DNA of 64,000 bases from Sphingomonas sp. HF-S4 (GCF_032911445.1 NZ_JAWJEJ010000001.1:1302001-1366000), one strand, 5' to 3'. Numbered from the stretch's first letter, positions 45,794-54,497 are shown. Translations and numbers: made by a program. Notes: generated from the letters alone by a model not told the origin.

Positions 45794-48052
45794 ATGGATG
45801 CCGTGACCGAGCCGATCACCGAAGCAGCACCGCGCAAGCGGCGCTTCGGTGTCACGCCCGCGGTCGAGGTCGGGGTTCTGGTAGTCGCAGTTGCGATCGC
45901 CGGTCTAACCTATGCGATGGCGATCGGTCGCGACTCTTCCGAGCAGCTATTGGCGCCGCCGACGATCGCACTCCTTCTCGTCGCCAACCTCATCTCTTGC
46001 GGTTCGCTGATCGTGCTGTTGGGCAGGCGCGTGGCGAAACGGCATGCGTCGCGATCGGCTTCAGGCGGGGACGGACGACTCCACGTACGGCTCGTTGCAA
46101 TTTTCTCGGTGCTCGCCTCGGTGCCTACCGTGCTGCTTGCGGTGATCGCATCGCTGCTCTTTCAGTATGCGGCCGAATTCTGGTTCTCCGATCGCAACCG
46201 CGGGATACTCGAAAATTCGCAACGGCTGGCGCAAGAATCCTATGCCCAACTGTTGAGCTATGTCGACAATGAGAATGTCGCGATGGCGAACGACGTGCGG
46301 CGCATGCTGTTCGAATATCGCTGGGAGCCGGACAGCAAGGAATTCTACGGCACACTCGCCCAGGGTGTGTATCAACGCAGCCTGTCGAATGCGGTGCTTT
46401 TCTCCGTCGATGCCAAGGGGCAAATCCAGACACTTGCGATCGTCAAAAATTCCGATCGCAACCCGATGCAGGACATCGAGTTCAACGATATCAAGAAGAT
46501 GCAGGCTGGCGCACCAAGCGTAGTGGGTACCAACGCTCAGCGGACCTATTCGCTCGCCCGTGTCGAGGGGACCGAGCTTTACCTGTATGCGACGCGCGAA
46601 GTCGGTGCGAAGGAAATGGCCGACCGTGTCGAGCGGGTTCGCACCGTCCTCACCGATTATCAGACGCTGCTGAGCCGTACGCGCGCCTTCCAGGTTCAGT
46701 TTAATATCGCGTTGCTGGTTATCTCGCTGTTCGTCATCGGTGTGGTAGTCTTCATCGCCCTTGCGGTTGCGGACCGGCTGGTCCGCCCGGTCAACGAACT
46801 CGTCGGCGCGGCGCGTAAGGTTGCGGCCGGTGATCTCAAGGCACGGGTGCCCGAGCGCAAGACGCGCGACGAGATCGGCGTGCTTGCCGGGGCGTTCAAC
46901 CAGATGACCAGCCAGTTGCAGGCACAGACCAACGCGCTGGTCACCGCCAATGCCCAGCTCGAGAGCCGGCGCGCGCTGATCGAGGCAGTGATGTCCGGCG
47001 TGTCGGCGGGCGTGGTCTCGATCGGCTCGGACCGCACGGTGCGGCTGATGAACGCCTCGGCGCTGGCGCTGCTGCGTTGCGACGAGGTGGACTCGGTAGG
47101 CAAGCCGCTCGGCGTGATCGCGCCCGAGCTCGAAGCGCTGCTCGACGCACCCGAGCGCGAGGCGGTGGTCCAGGTCACCGTCGGCGGCGAGGCGCGGACG
47201 CTCGCGGTCAAGATAACGTCGGACGAGGCCGGGCAGGTGCTTACCTTCGACGACATCACCCAGCAACTGCTCGACCAGCGCCGCGCGGCCTGGTCCGACG
47301 TGGCGCGGCGGATCGCGCACGAGATCAAGAACCCGCTTACGCCGATCCAGCTCGCCGCCGAGCGGCTCCAGCGCCGCTACGGCAAGCAGATCGAGGGCGG
47401 GGAGGGCGTTTTCAGCCAGCTGACCGGGACGATCGTGCGCCAGGTCGGCGACCTGCGCCGGATGGTCGATGAATTCTCCTCCTTCGCGCGGATGCCGAAG
47501 CCGCTGTTCCGCCGCGAATCGCTGCTCGACATGGCGCGCCAGGCGATGTTCCTCCACGAAGTCGCGCATCCGACGATCCGCTTCGAGCTAGACGTGCCCG
47601 ACGAGCCGCCGAGCCTCGTCTCGGATCGCCGCCAGATGGGGCAGGCGCTGACCAACGTCATCAAGAACGCCGTCGAGGCGATCGAGGCGCGGGGCGAAGG
47701 CGAGGCGCTGCCGCAGGGCGAAGTCGTGCTGACGATCCGCCAGCAGAACCCGCAGCACATCCTGCTCACCATCGCCGACAACGGCATCGGCCTGCCCGTC
47801 GAGCGAGACCGCATCGTCGAGCCCTATATGACCACCCGCAGCCGCGGCACCGGCCTCGGCCTCGCGATCGTCAAGAAGATCGTCGAGGAGCATTGCGGCA
47901 CGATCGGCTTCAGTGACCGTGCGGGCGGCGGGACGGTCGTCTCGATCGGCTTCGACACCGACGCGCTTGATAAACTCGCGCAACAGAACTCCGACGGCGA
48001 GGCCGCCGAACCGCGCGCGCCTGCCCTTACCAGAACCGGAAAATCTTCATGA
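45794..48052 (+). CDS. ntrY: Membrane sensor kinase NtrY
   Basis: 752 aa. About four transmembrane helices: two near the N-terminus (VGVLVVAVAIAGLTYAMA; LLLVANLISCGSLIVLLG), one before and one after a periplasmic stretch (ALLVISLFVIGVVVFIALA), then HAMP, PAS and the kinase core with His509 in [14 protein letters not shown] and HATPase motifs VIKNAVEAI, IADNGIGLP and RGTGLGLAIVKK. Partner of NtrX; in alphaproteobacteria the pair affects nitrogen, redox and envelope genes. I chose MDAVTEPITEAAP; a GTG 13 codons upstream is the alternative. AT-richer leader of 60 bp probably holds a promoter. Confidence 0.92.
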   Translation: MDAVTEPITEAAPRKRRFGVTPAVEVGVLVVAVAIAGLTYAMAIGRDSSEQLLAPPTIALLLVANLISCGSLIVLLGRRVAKRHASRSASGGDGRLHVRLVAIFSVLASVPTVLLAVIASLLFQYAAEFWFSDRNRGILENSQRLAQESYAQLLSYVDNENVAMANDVRRMLFEYRWEPDSKEFYGTLAQGVYQRSLSNAVLFSVDAKGQIQTLAIVKNSDRNPMQDIEFNDIKKMQAGAPSVVGTNAQRTYSLARVEGTELYLYATREVGAKEMADRVERVRTVLTDYQTLLSRTRAFQVQFNIALLVISLFVIGVVVFIALAVADRLVRPVNELVGAARKVAAGDLKARVPERKTRDEIGVLAGAFNQMTSQLQAQTNALVTANAQLESRRALIEAVMSGVSAGVVSIGSDRTVRLMNASALALLRCDEVDSVGKPLGVIAPELEALLDAPEREAVVQVTVGGEARTLAVKITSDEAGQVLTFDDITQQLLDQRRAAWSDVARRIAHEIKNPLTPIQLAAERLQRRYGKQIEGGEGVFSQLTGTIVRQVGDLRRMVDEFSSFARMPKPLFRRESLLDMARQAMFLHEVAHPTIRFELDVPDEPPSLVSDRRQMGQALTNVIKNAVEAIEARGEGEALPQGEVVLTIRQQNPQHILLTIADNGIGLPVERDRIVEPYMTTRSRGTGLGLAIVKKIVEEHCGTIGFSDRAGGGTVVSIGFDTDALDKLAQQNSDGEAAEPRAPALTRTGKSS

Positions 48053-49428
48053 GCCTCGATATCCTCGTCGTCGACGACGAACGTGACATCCGCGAACTGG
48101 TCGCCGGCGTGCTCGAGGACGAAGGCTACGCCACCCGCGGTGCCGCCGACAGCGATGCCGCGCTCGAAGCGATTGCCGAGCGCCGGCCGAGCTTGGTGCT
48201 GCTCGACGTGTGGCTCCAAGGCTCTCGGCTCGACGGGCTCGAACTGCTCGACGAGATGAAGCGGCGCGATCCCTCGATCCCCGTGCTGGTGATCTCGGGG
48301 CACGGCAATATCGACACCGCGGTCGCCGCGATCCGCCGCGGCGCCTCCGACTTCATCGAGAAGCCGTTCGAGGCCGAGCGGCTGCTGCTGCTCGTCGAGC
48401 GCGCGACCGAGACCGAACGGCTGCGCCGCGAAGTCGTGTCGCTGCGCGCCTCGGTTGGCCGGGAGACGGACCTCACCGGCAATTCGGCGGCGATCAACAC
48501 CGTGCGCGCTACCTTGAAGCGCGTCGCGTCGACCGGCAGCCGGGTGCTGATCACCGGCGGGCCGGGGGTGGGCAAGGAAGTCGCGGCACGGCTGCTCCAT
48601 GGCTGGAGCCAGCGCACTGCTGCGCCGTTCGTGATCGTCAGCGCGGCGCGGATGACGCCCGAGCGAGTCGAGGAGGAATTGTTCGGAGTGGAGGAGGGTG
48701 GCGACCTGGTCCGCCCCGGGCTTCTCGAACAAGCCCATGGTGGCACGCTGTTCCTCGACGAGATCGCCGATATGCCGGTGGCGACGCAGGCGCGGATTTT
48801 GCGCGTGCTCACCGATCAGAGCTTCAGCCGCGTCGGCGGCACGCGGGTCGTCAAGGTCGATGTCCGTGTCGTCTCGGCGACTGCGCGCGACTTGATGGCC
48901 GAGATTGCCGCGGGGCGCTTCCGCGAGGATCTCTATTACCGGCTCAACGTAGTTCCGGTTGCGATTCCCCCTTTGACCGAGCGGCGGGAGGACATCCCGG
49001 TGCTCGTCGAGCATTTCGTCGCGCATTATGCCAGCGAGCGCCGCGTGCCGACGCCCGAGATCGCACCCGATGCGATCGTCGCGCTGCAAAGCTATGAATG
49101 GCCGGGCAATGTTCGCCAGCTGCGCAATGTCGTCGAGCGCACGGTGATCCTCGCGCCGGGGGATCGGATCGGGCGGATCGACCTAGACCTGCTGCCTCCC
49201 GAGGTGCTGGGGCGACAGGGGGAGGCGGGGCCCGGCGGCGGCGCCACCGCGATCATGGGCGCGCCGCTCAAGGAAGCGCGCGAGAGCTTCGAGCGCGAGT
49301 ATCTGCGCGTCCAGATCCGCCGCTTCTCGGGCAACATCTCGCGCACCGCGAGCTTCATCGGGATGGAGCGCTCGGCGCTGCATCGCAAATTGAAGCTGCT
49401 CGGGATCACCGAGACGCGCGACGAGTAG
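48049..49428 (+). CDS. ntrX: Response regulator NtrX
   Basis: 459 aa. Receiver with D53 in LVLLDVWLQGS; AAA+ domain with Walker A GGPGVGKE (170-177) and Walker [15 protein letters not shown]-terminal Fis-type HTH GNISRTASFIGMERSALHRK. The place where NtrC has GAFTGA reads GVEEGGD, so the sigma-54 contact loop is missing, as is known for alphaproteobacterial NtrX, which can act at sigma-70 promoters. ATG overlaps the ntrY stop (ATGA). Confidence 0.94.
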   Translation: MSLDILVVDDERDIRELVAGVLEDEGYATRGAADSDAALEAIAERRPSLVLLDVWLQGSRLDGLELLDEMKRRDPSIPVLVISGHGNIDTAVAAIRRGASDFIEKPFEAERLLLLVERATETERLRREVVSLRASVGRETDLTGNSAAINTVRATLKRVASTGSRVLITGGPGVGKEVAARLLHGWSQRTAAPFVIVSAARMTPERVEEELFGVEEGGDLVRPGLLEQAHGGTLFLDEIADMPVATQARILRVLTDQSFSRVGGTRVVKVDVRVVSATARDLMAEIAAGRFREDLYYRLNVVPVAIPPLTERREDIPVLVEHFVAHYASERRVPTPEIAPDAIVALQSYEWPGNVRQLRNVVERTVILAPGDRIGRIDLDLLPPEVLGRQGEAGPGGGATAIMGAPLKEARESFEREYLRVQIRRFSGNISRTASFIGMERSALHRKLKLLGITETRDE

Positions 49429-49429
49429 C

Positions 49430-49747
49430 CTAGGGCGTAGCAAGCTTCATCAGGCTGATCCCGGCGACGATCAGCGCGGCCGCGGCGAGCCGCATCGGGC
49501 TGGCGCTTTCGCCGAGCAGCACTACGCCGACGATGAAGGCCCCGACCGCGCCGATCCCGGTCCATATCATATAGCTGGTGCCGAGCGGAAGCTGGCGCAT
49601 CGCCCAGGCGAGCAGGCCGAAGCTCAGGAACATGAAGACGAAGGTGGCGATCGCCGGACCGGGCCGCGTGAAGCCGTCCGACAGCTTCATGAAATAGGCC
49701 CAGACGACTTCGAGCAGGCCGGCGAAGAACAATGCGATCCAGGCCAT
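49430..49747 (-). CDS. gdx: Guanidinium exporter Gdx (SugE, SMR family)
   Basis: 105 aa, four transmembrane helices. [19 protein letters not shown] with the essential Glu13 in LLEVVW, then [19 protein letters not shown] and [20 protein letters not shown]: these match the Gdx/SugE branch (GTGIGAVG, LLGES-x-PMRL) rather than EmrE. Gdx swaps protonated guanidinium for two protons. Start chosen at MAWIAL, after an AAAGGAGG site; the long upstream frame is non-coding. The leader holds an ACGG-loop hairpin (see regulatory entry). Convergent with ntrX. Confidence 0.93.
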   Translation of the reverse strand: MAWIALFFAGLLEVVWAYFMKLSDGFTRPGPAIATFVFMFLSFGLLAWAMRQLPLGTSYMIWTGIGAVGAFIVGVVLLGESASPMRLAAAALIVAGISLMKLATP

Positions 49748-49752
49748 CGGGC

Positions 49753-49780
49753 CCTCCTTTGGAAGGCCGGGCCGTCCCGG
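49753..49780 (-). promoter_or_regulatory. Candidate guanidine-II (mini-ykkC)-like leader element of gdx
   Basis: On the minus strand CCGGG-ACGG-CCCGG forms a 5-bp stem with a tetraloop fitting the ACGR consensus of guanidine-II hairpins. It is followed directly by CTTCC-AAA-GGAGG, which can pair (one G-U) and hide the SD of gdx. A true guanidine-II switch has two ACGR hairpins; upstream I see only GAGG-CCACGC-CCTC, not canonical. The gdx context makes the call plausible, but it is only half supported. Confidence 0.35.
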
Positions 49781-49982
49781 GCATTGGCCTGCGAAGATGC
49801 AGGGGAGGGCGTGGCCTCGCGCCGCCGATCTAGGGAAATCGCATCGCGGCTTCAAGCGGGCATATGGACGCGGCGGGGCGCAGCGCCTAGACTGACCCAA
49901 GCGCCGAGGTGGCGCGACATTCCGACGCCGGGAACCGGCGCGACGCGGGACATGAGCCCGCCAAGAATAGAAGGAAATCAAC

Positions 49983-50474
49983 ATGGCCGAGAAGCAGACC
50001 TCGCTTCAGGATCTTTTCCTCAACTCGCTCCGGCGCTCGAAGGTGCCGGTCACCATGTTCCTGGTGAAAGGCGTCAAGCTCCAGGGCATCGTCACCTGGT
50101 TCGACAATTTCTCCGTGCTGCTGCGCCGCGACGGCCAGTCGCAGCTCATCTACAAGCACGCCATCTCGACGATCATGCCGGCGGGCCAGATCGACCTTGC
50201 CGCGCTCCTCGAATCCGCTGGAGAGTTCCAGCACAAGAACCCGGTCTTGCAGGAAATTTTCCTCAACGCGGTCCGCAAGCAGCAGGAAAACGTCACGATG
50301 TTCCTGGTCAACGGCGTGATGCTCCAGGGCCAGATCGCTGCGTTCGACCTGTTCTGCATGCTGCTCCAGCGCGAGGGCATGGCGCAGCTGGTCTACAAGC
50401 ACGCCGTCTCGACGATCCAGCCGGCGCATCCGCTCAACCTCGCCGAGGAAACGAACGGCACCGACGGCGATTGA
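49983..50474 (+). CDS. hfq: RNA chaperone Hfq with two tandem Sm domains
   Basis: 163 aa, twice the core size. Sm domain 1 spans about 7-66 ([18 protein letters not shown] to [10 protein letters not shown]), a linker 67-87, and Sm domain 2 about 88-148 ([18 protein letters not shown] to [10 protein letters not shown]). Both keep the Sm2 signature YKHA(I/V)STI and a Phe in FD-x-F for uridine binding at the proximal face. They differ: the rim patch is RRSK in domain 1 and RKQQ in domain 2, and the distal-face Lys is K in domain 1 but M in domain 2. A pseudo-hexamer of three chains is expected. Short acidic C-terminus. Followed by hflX after 7 bp. Confidence 0.93.
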   Translation: MAEKQTSLQDLFLNSLRRSKVPVTMFLVKGVKLQGIVTWFDNFSVLLRRDGQSQLIYKHAISTIMPAGQIDLAALLESAGEFQHKNPVLQEIFLNAVRKQQENVTMFLVNGVMLQGQIAAFDLFCMLLQREGMAQLVYKHAVSTIQPAHPLNLAEETNGTDGD

Positions 50475-50481
50475 TGGCCGC

Positions 50482-51774
50482 ATGAGTACTGGTTTCGATC
50501 GCGACGCCGACGAGTTCACCCGCGGCGCGCGTGCGGTTGTCGTCTATCCCGACATGGGCGGCAGCTCGCGCGACGCGGAGGCTCGGCTGGAGGAGACTGC
50601 CGGGCTCGCCGCGGCGATCGGGGTCGAGGTGCGCGAGAAGCTCGCGGTGAAGCTCCGGCAACCCAAGCCGGGGACGCTGATCGGCTCGGGCCAGGTCGAG
50701 GCGATCGCGGAAAGCGTTCGCGATTCCGAGCTTCAGCTCGCCGTCTTTGACGCAGCCCTGACGCCCGTCCAGCAACGCAACCTCGAGACCGCGCTCGGTT
50801 GCAAGGTAATCGACCGCACCGGCCTGATCCTCGAGATTTTCGGGGAGCGCGCGCGCACGGCCGAGGGCCGGCTCCAGGTCGAGCTTGCGCATCTCGACTA
50901 CCAGGCGGGCCGGCTGGTGCGTAGCTGGACGCACTTGGAGCGCCAGCGCGGCGGCTTCGGCTTTCTCGGCGGCCCGGGCGAGACCCAGATCGAGGCCGAC
51001 CGCCGGCTGATCCGTGACCGGATGGCGCGGCTCAAGAAGGAACTCGACCAGGTCAGCCGCACTCGCACGCTTCACCGCGACCGGCGCCAGCGCGCACCCT
51101 GGCCCATAATTGCGCTCGTTGGCTATACCAATGCGGGAAAATCGACACTTTTCAATAGGTTGACCGGTGCTGACGTCATGGCGGAGAATTTGCTGTTCGC
51201 TACGCTCGATCCGACGCTGCGGCAGATCGCATTGCCCGGGATCGACAAGGCGATCCTGTCGGATACGGTGGGGTTCGTTTCCGAACTGCCGACCCAGCTC
51301 GTCGCCGCGTTCAAGGCGACGCTGGAGGAGGTGGTTTCGGCCGACTTGCTCATCCATGTCCGTGACATCGCGCACCCCGACAGCGAGGCGCAGCGCGCCG
51401 ATGTCGAAAAGGTGCTCAGCGAGATCGGGGTGGCCGAAGCTACGCCGCGCTTTGAGGCATGGAACAAGCTAGACCTGCTCGACGACGAGCGCCGCGCACA
51501 GGCGCTTGAGGACGCGGGCCGGCGCGAGGACGTGATGCCGATCTCGGCCTGGACGGGGGAGGGCGTCGATACGCTGATCCAGACCGTCGCCGCGCGACTG
51601 ACCGCGGGGCATCGCCGCTACACGGTCACGCTACCCACCAGCGACGGGGCGGGCGCGGCGTGGCTCCACCAGCATGGCGAGGTCGTCGAGCAGCGAATCG
51701 AGGACGAGCAGGCGGTGTACGAAGTGCGAATGGCGCCGGGCGACTATGAGCGGTTTTTGACACGGCAGGGTTAA
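50482..51774 (+). CDS. hflX: GTPase HflX
   Basis: 430 aa. The N-terminal HflX domain has PKPGTLIGSGQVEAI and RTARTAEGRLQVELAHL, shown as ARTAEGRLQVELAHL, with GGPGETQIEADRR before a coiled-coil; the G domain follows with GYTNAGKSTLFN (G1, about residue 214-225), DTVGFVSELP (G3) and NKLDLL (G4). It binds 50S and can split stalled or heat-damaged ribosomes. ATG 7 bp after hfq, a conserved hfq-hflX pair, with ATG chosen over no better option. A ribosome binding site is not obvious, which suggests coupling to hfq. Confidence 0.95.
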   Translation: MSTGFDRDADEFTRGARAVVVYPDMGGSSRDAEARLEETAGLAAAIGVEVREKLAVKLRQPKPGTLIGSGQVEAIAESVRDSELQLAVFDAALTPVQQRNLETALGCKVIDRTGLILEIFGERARTAEGRLQVELAHLDYQAGRLVRSWTHLERQRGGFGFLGGPGETQIEADRRLIRDRMARLKKELDQVSRTRTLHRDRRQRAPWPIIALVGYTNAGKSTLFNRLTGADVMAENLLFATLDPTLRQIALPGIDKAILSDTVGFVSELPTQLVAAFKATLEEVVSADLLIHVRDIAHPDSEAQRADVEKVLSEIGVAEATPRFEAWNKLDLLDDERRAQALEDAGRREDVMPISAWTGEGVDTLIQTVAARLTAGHRRYTVTLPTSDGAGAAWLHQHGEVVEQRIEDEQAVYEVRMAPGDYERFLTRQG

Positions 51775-51780
51775 GCCCGT

Positions 51781-52785
51781 TTAGCGTCGATCGGGATCGA
51801 GCAGCGCCTTGAGGATCGTTTCGGACCGGCGCTGGCCATAGCCGCGGCCATAGGCGCTCGACGTGATCGCCACCACCATGCGGCGCGACGGGACGACATA
51901 GATCTTGTTGCCGCCATTGCCCGAGGCGAACGACACGCGCACATCCTGCCCGCCGATCTGATGGGTCTTGGCGTACCAGAAATAGCCATAGGCATCGGCA
52001 TAGGGATCGCTGTCGGCGATCGGCACGCGCGGCGCGAGCGCCTCGCGCAGCCAGGTGGCGCTGACGATCCGGCGGCCCCGATACACGCCCTCACCACGGA
52101 CCATCTCGCCGATCGCAGCGAACCCGCGTGCCGTCAGCCACAGATTTCCCTGGCCCTTGGTGTAGCCCGCGACATCGCTCGCCCAGCGCCGTTGCGTGAT
52201 TCCGAGCGGGCGGAACAGATGATCGTCGGCAAAATCGACCATCGAGCGCCCCGACGCCCGAGCGACGACGATGCCGGCGAGATAGGCGGTGAGCGAATTG
52301 TAGCGATAGACCGTGCCCGGCGGGTCGGCGCGGGGAACGCCCAGAGTAAAGGCAAGTGGGTCGCTCGCTTCGTCGAGCAGATCCTCGTTGCCCGGAGACT
52401 TGGGATCCTCGTCGAACGCCGCGAGCCCCGATCGCATCGTCAGCACATCGGCCAGCGTAACGCTGCCGATCGCGCTGTCCTTGGCCTCGGACCAATAGGC
52501 CGAGACGGGGTCGCGGAGGCTTCGAATGCCGCCGCGGTCGAGGGCGATGCCGACCAGCAGGCTGGTGACGCTCTTGCCTGCCGAGCGGATGTCATGGAGC
52601 GTGTCGGGCGTCTCACCGTTGTAATAGCGCTCGGCGATGCGTTTGCCGTCGCGCAGCACCACGACTGCCTTGAGGTCGGGATGCTCGTCGCGGTCCCAGC
52701 GGGCGAGCACGGCTTCGAGTTGCTTATCGGTTCGTGCTGCGGCGGGGGCAGCGATCAACAACGAAGTCATCCATAAGAACTTCAT
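51781..52785 (-). CDS. Serine hydrolase of the class C beta-lactamase/PBP-like family
   Basis: 334 aa with a signal peptide (FLWMTSLLIAAPAAA, cut near 17). The S-x-x-K nucleophile is in IRSAGKSVTSLL (about residues 67-78), a Tyr motif appears in YRYNSLTAYL (Y-x-N/S), and the third box region near the C-terminus has a FASGNGGNKIYVVP stretch. Such proteins are esterases, peptidases or lactamases; a true AmpC is not implied. Periplasmic. Convergent with hflX. Confidence 0.8.
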   Translation of the reverse strand: MKFLWMTSLLIAAPAAARTDKQLEAVLARWDRDEHPDLKAVVVLRDGKRIAERYYNGETPDTLHDIRSAGKSVTSLLVGIALDRGGIRSLRDPVSAYWSEAKDSAIGSVTLADVLTMRSGLAAFDEDPKSPGNEDLLDEASDPLAFTLGVPRADPPGTVYRYNSLTAYLAGIVVARASGRSMVDFADDHLFRPLGITQRRWASDVAGYTKGQGNLWLTARGFAAIGEMVRGEGVYRGRRIVSATWLREALAPRVPIADSDPYADAYGYFWYAKTHQIGGQDVRVSFASGNGGNKIYVVPSRRMVVAITSSAYGRGYGQRRSETILKALLDPDRR

Positions 52786-52818
52786 GTGGCTTCCCCCTTT
52801 TCGATTGGCTGAGGCAAA

Positions 52819-52896
52819 CCGTCATCCCGGCGAAAGCCGGGATCTCATGCGAAAGATCCCTGCGGCCTGAGATCCCGGCTTTCGCCGGGATGACGG
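52819..52896. repeat. 29-bp perfect inverted repeat of the GTCATCCCGGC family
   Basis: Two 29-bp arms (52819-52847 and 52868-52896) are perfect reverse complements around a 20-bp centre. Each arm is itself a hairpin: ATCCCGGC-GAAA-GCCGGGAT with a GNRA-type tetraloop. It lies in the 129-bp gap between the serine hydrolase start and the mazG stop, where it may act as a transcript end. Confidence 0.8.
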
Positions 52897-52914
52897 AAAG
52901 TACGAGTTACGACA

Positions 52915-53664
52915 TTAGCGCGCCTTGACCCTCTGCCAGAGCGCTTCCTTGCCGTCGAGGTCGAGGCCTTCGAACGAATCCCCAGCTTCGGCTTCCATCG
53001 CCTTGAAACGCTTTTCGAACTTAGCGTTTGCGCCGCGCAGCGCGGCTTCGGGATCGACACCCTGTTTCCGCGCCCAATTGACCATTGCGAAGAGCAGGTC
53101 GCCGATCTCTTCCTCGGTCTCATCCGGCGTCTGCGCGGCCTCGACCTCGGCGAGTTCCTCGTCGATCTTGGCGCGGGCGCCGCTGGCGTCGGGCCAGTCG
53201 AAGCCGGTGCGCGCGGCGCGCTTCTGGAGCTTTTCGGCGCGGAGGAGGGCGGGGAGGCCGAGCGCGACGCCGTCGAGCGCACTTTCATGGCCCTTGGCGC
53301 CCCGCTCGGCGGCCTTGATTTGTTCCCACAAATGATGACCGCCCTCGGTTGCCCCGAGGAAGATATGCGGGTGGCGGCGCTCCATCTTGTCGCTGATCGT
53401 ATCGATCACGTCCTGGAGCGCGAAATGCCCGGCTTCCTCGGCGATGCGGCTGTGGAACACGACCTGAAGGAGCAGGTCGCCCAATTCGTCCTTGAGATCG
53501 GCCATGTCGCCCTGGGCGATCGCGTCGGCGACCTCATAGGCTTCCTCGATCGTATAGGGTGCGATCGTCTCGAAGGTCTGGACGGTATCCCATTCGCAGC
53601 CGGTCTTGGGATCGCGCAGGCGGGTCATGATCGCGGCGAGACGGGCGATGGTCGGTTCGGTCAT
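52915..53664 (-). CDS. mazG: Nucleoside triphosphate pyrophosphohydrolase MazG
   Basis: 249 aa. Two MazG cores are visible: EEAYEVADAI with KDELGDLLLQVVFH (about residues 39-72) and, later, EEIGDLLFAMVNWAR (near 200); E-E-x-x-E and E-x-x-D metal sites are present in the first. It cleaves NTPs to NMP and PPi, including abnormal nucleotides, in the cytoplasm. Start MTEPTIARLAAIMTRLRDP; the longer frame upstream is an Arg-rich shadow. The WG-repeat gene ends 38 bp upstream on the same strand. Confidence 0.92.
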   Translation of the reverse strand: MTEPTIARLAAIMTRLRDPKTGCEWDTVQTFETIAPYTIEEAYEVADAIAQGDMADLKDELGDLLLQVVFHSRIAEEAGHFALQDVIDTISDKMERRHPHIFLGATEGGHHLWEQIKAAERGAKGHESALDGVALGLPALLRAEKLQKRAARTGFDWPDASGARAKIDEELAEVEAAQTPDETEEEIGDLLFAMVNWARKQGVDPEAALRGANAKFEKRFKAMEAEAGDSFEGLDLDGKEALWQRVKAR

Positions 53665-53702
53665 CGCCGAGCGATAGGCGATGCGTGGCGATCGGCAAAG
53701 CC

Positions 53703-54341
53703 TCAGCGCGGGCAGCCGCGCGCCGATTTGGCGGGGCGCCGCGCGGCGAGTTCGGCGGTGGTGTAGCGCAACGGCACCAGCTCGCGGCCGTGACAGTCGA
53801 TCACGCCCCAGCGGCCGCCGGTGACGACGTGATGCTCGCCGGCGTCGACCGGCGTGATCGCGCAGCCGATGCACACCGCGGCGCGGCCATTCTCGAAGGG
53901 TTCGCCCCAATCATAGCCGGTGCGGATGCGAACGCGCAGGCGCCGGTCGACATAGGCCAGGCGGCCGTCGATCCGCGCGCGGGCGCGGCCCTGCGAGAAC
54001 GGATCGGGACCATTGTCGAACACGAACATCTGGGCCATGCGGCCGTCGCGGTGGCGATAATAGATGCCGGACCGGGAGATCGAGACCTGCGCGAGGCCCT
54101 GGTCGTAATGGAGGCTCTCGACGATGTGTGGGGCGATTTGGGGATGCTCGATGTCGGTGGTGGCGCAGTCCTTGGCCATTTCGAAGCTGCCGGTTTGGTC
54201 GGAATAGAAGCAGGCTTCGGTATAGGCCGGTTCGACGCTTTGCGCGGTGGCGGGAGATGCCGAGCATAAGGCGAGGATCGCGAGGGGAATGGCTCGGATT
54301 AGCGTCCGGAACGCCGCATCGGCTAGAACGATAATATACAT
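53703..54341 (-). CDS. Exported WG (KWG)-repeat protein
   Basis: 212 aa with a signal peptide (AIPLAILALCSASPATA, cut near residue 34). Repeat-like segments in the mature protein: DPFSQGRARARIDGRLAYVDRR, shown as FSQGRARARIDGRLAYVD, GEPFENGRAAVCIGC and GGRWGVIDCHGRELVP. These are the 'F-x-x-G-x-A-x-V ... G-K-W-G-x-I-D' pattern of WG repeats. Probably a periplasmic or surface binding protein. The ATG lies in AT-rich DNA, a likely promoter region (54342-54390), and other start codons inside the signal peptide are possible. Confidence 0.7.
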   Translation of the reverse strand: MYIIVLADAAFRTLIRAIPLAILALCSASPATAQSVEPAYTEACFYSDQTGSFEMAKDCATTDIEHPQIAPHIVESLHYDQGLAQVSISRSGIYYRHRDGRMAQMFVFDNGPDPFSQGRARARIDGRLAYVDRRLRVRIRTGYDWGEPFENGRAAVCIGCAITPVDAGEHHVVTGGRWGVIDCHGRELVPLRYTTAELAARRPAKSARGCPR

Positions 54342-54387
54342 TATGTAAAATCCAGATAAGTTTTTACTGGGTCGTCGTCCAAGGCCA

Positions 54388-54497
54388 CCGTCACCCCGGC
54401 CTTATGCCGGGATCCACCCCCGCCGCGCCGGCTGGACAAGCCGACCATCGCCGAAGCTTGCCGCCCGGTGGACGCCGGCACAAGGCCGGGGTGACGG
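54388..54497. repeat. Second GTCA(T/C)CCCGGC-family inverted repeat
   Basis: Arms CCGTCACCCCGGCCTT (54388-54403) and its exact reverse complement (54482-54497) are 78 bp apart; the inner parts also show CCGGGATCCACC / GGTGGACGCCGG-type pairing. The whole gap from 54342 to 54671 carries no gene. After this repeat I see only unremarkable sequence leading to the next start, with GGAG about 10 nt before it. Confidence 0.6.

Noticed and set aside
52819..54497. mazG and WG genes as cargo of a composite transposon
   Set aside because: The flanking repeats are palindromic REP-type units, not insertion sequences; there is no transposase and mazG is a core gene.
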